Below are positions 62,516-64,000 of a DNA stretch of 64,000 nt, piece by piece. Under the pieces are notes generated by a model. The model was not told where the DNA came from. It did no database searches and was given only the letters and a program-made list of their open reading frames with translations. The DNA is taken from NCBI GenBank assembly GCA_012934845.2, contig WNNJ02002981.1, positions 1 through 64,000 of the forward strand. Direction: 5' to 3'. Within the stretch, counting starts at the first letter, position 1. Each line of letters starts with the position of its first letter. Position numbers and translations under genes: made by a program. The DNA comes from Pomphorhynchus laevis. Its lineage: Eukaryota > Acanthocephala > Palaeacanthocephala > Echinorhynchida > Pomphorhynchidae.

Positions 62516-62955
62516 TATGTAAAGATATTCGATTCTGCACTAAAATCAACAATTTTTAAAGGTCATATTGGTTTTGTAAAGATATTGGTAAAAAACCGTT
62601 TAAATAATTTAATTAAGACATATTTTATGTCTCATATATAATATACCTGTATATAATTATATATCTTTATAATATACAATATATCTGGATTATATATAAT
62701 CTAATTGAATTAAATTAATATAACCGCAAAAAATGCAATGTTTATTATTCATTTAATTTACAGAAATTAAATAAATAATTAACATTGTATTTTTCCGGTT
62801 TTATTAATTTAATCTAATTCAATTAGATTAAATATTAAAGCGTCTTAAAATGGCCCCGGATTGCGGTTCGTATTATAAAGACCCTGTAAGTATATATATC
62901 AAACCTCTAATATATGTCATAATATAAATATTAGATATATAATATGAATATAACA
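62516..62955. other. No gene seen
   Basis: AT-rich. An inverted repeat TTAGATTAAATTAA-type lies around 62700-62830 (TTGAATTAAATTAATATAACCGC ... ATTAATTTAATCTAATTCAA, arms in part). Confidence 0.4.
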
Positions 62956-63480
62956 TGAGTATTATACTATATATTGATGATATATGTGCATTTAACAATA
63001 ATTATTTTTATTATTGGGATAGATACATTTATTCAATGTATACTGAATAAATGTATATTGTAATAATATACGTTTAATTATCACACTTATCTTGACAACT
63101 GTGTAAAACCAGTTATAAAATTTTTTCAGATATATTAATTATTAATGAAACTATTATCGATTATAAAAAGTATTTATATATTTTTATATTAAAATGAAAA
63201 ACAGCCATTAAAACGATTAAATTGGATCATAAATATGACGTATTTAAATTTGAACAAAACATATTTTTACATGAGCATTCAGACATACGTGGATGAATTT
63301 TAGAATGAGCATTTATGCATACAAAATATTATGAAATGCAATAAATAAAATAATGAAATTTTACAAATTGCTATAATATGAAACGATATTGTTTTCTTGA
63401 AATTCATCTAAATATTAATACATTTAATTGCCAATTAAATAATCATTTAATCGACGAAATTTAAAATTAATAAAATATTA
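62956..63480 (+). mobile_element. PLE-1 copy, C-terminal half, broken
   Basis: Catalytic LYIDDICAFNNNY from about 62966, then PLE-1 words GACGTATTTAAATTTGAACA, CATGAGCATTCAGACATACG and TGAAATTTTACAAATTGC. Strongly worn. Confidence 0.65.
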
Positions 63481-63819
63481 TATTTTATTTTAAAATGTCA
63501 TTTATAAGTAATGCATATTTTCCTTATTGCTATTTATCATAATTGATTTTTAAATTTTATTTTAATATATTCACGGAGCATATAAATATTATAATTTTTA
63601 TAACTAAATTTATATTACGTATTTTCTCTTTCTCTTCTTTTAATAATGATATTTATATTATATTTTAAATTCATTGACGAAATATATAAATTTTATAAAT
63701 TTTATTTTTTCAATTTAATTCATAAATTGTGGTATAAATTGATTGTTCACTCATATTGGATTATTTATTAGTGGAGAGAGTGAAGTAAAATAAAAAAATA
63801 TTTTGCAACATTTACTAAA

Positions 63820-63945
63820 TTATAAAATCTAAAAACAATTATTAATTTTATTATTTAATTATTAAATTTTGATTTAGCATTATTATGTTTTGTTTATTTT
63901 ATAATTATATAACAATACGTAGACTCAGTTAGCTGATTTAATTCA
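63820..63945 (+). repeat. PLE-1 tail unit
   Basis: AAATCTAAAAACAATTATTA, GATTTAGCATTATTATG and ATACGTAGACTCAGTTAGC, as in the 5.4-6.8 kb cluster. It stands alone among AT-rich sequence (63481-64000). Confidence 0.75.
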
Positions 63946-64000
63946 CTCTATCCACTAATCATAAATTGTGGTCTTGATAAATCGTGTAAATTATTTATTT

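Noticed and set aside
1-64000. CRISPR arrays, bacterial operons, rRNA genes
   Set aside because: No regularly spaced repeats, ribosome-binding sites or rRNA sequence were seen; spliced genes and retroelements show a eukaryotic nuclear origin.

Overview
The window is strongly AT-rich, intron-containing nuclear DNA from an invertebrate animal, probably a protostome. The evidence is a fused nitrilase-Fhit (NitFhit) gene, as known in flies and nematodes, a metazoan NELF-B gene with ordinary GT-AG introns, and a dense load of LINEs, Penelope-like retroelements (PLEs), a tRNA-headed SINE and fold-back repeats. I cannot name the species.

Host genes: (1) 8.3-13.5 kb (+), a six-exon gene for a small unstructured protein with a destruction-box-like motif and a securin-like motif near its acidic C-terminal half; this is a securin candidate, and its first exon was not found. 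(2) 20.85-22.2 kb (+), an intact, intronless NitFhit gene. (3) 27.8-28.4 kb (+), an intronless gene for a two-pass membrane protein with a glycosylated, cysteine-bearing ectodomain, not identified. (4) 56.1-32.0 kb (-), a complete eight-exon NELFB gene spread over 24 kb because its introns are full of transposable elements. Several shorter coding-like pieces (4.8, 7.0, 10.6, 23.1, 26.6, 31.0 and 52.4 kb) could not be assigned.

Mobile DNA: at least four retroelement groups recur. LINE-A (APE endonuclease; 1.1-3.8, 33.1-34.1, 44.2-44.6 kb) ends in GCATTTGCC, and two copies are bounded by unusually long direct repeats. LINE-B (zinc-knuckle ORF1, APE, RT) occupies 23.5-26.5 kb. LINE-R (R2-like, with a Cys-His knuckle and a restriction-like nuclease end) is present as seven fragments, the best at 60.25-62.0 kb. 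PLE-1 (RT without a visible downstream GIY-YIG) has at least seven pieces, usually followed by a conserved structured module and an AT-rich tail unit; the tail unit also forms a cluster at 5.4-6.8 kb. A second PLE type carries a GIY-YIG-like segment (47.2-48.3 kb).

The most unusual theme is that several unrelated-looking repeats carry a CTGANGA...helix...GAAA core like that of the hammerhead ribozyme. One is a tRNA-headed SINE (7.3, 38.3, 55.6 kb). A repeat without the tRNA head (49.2-49.9, 53.4 kb) shares its core, and the two subfamilies differ by paired, compensatory changes in two helices. A third family of short hairpins (6.5, 12.9, 35.5-36.0, 41.9-42.5, 54.9-55.1 kb) and a large fold-back at 37.5 kb show the same layout. 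PLEs are known to carry hammerhead motifs, so these may be captured or descended PLE ribozymes.
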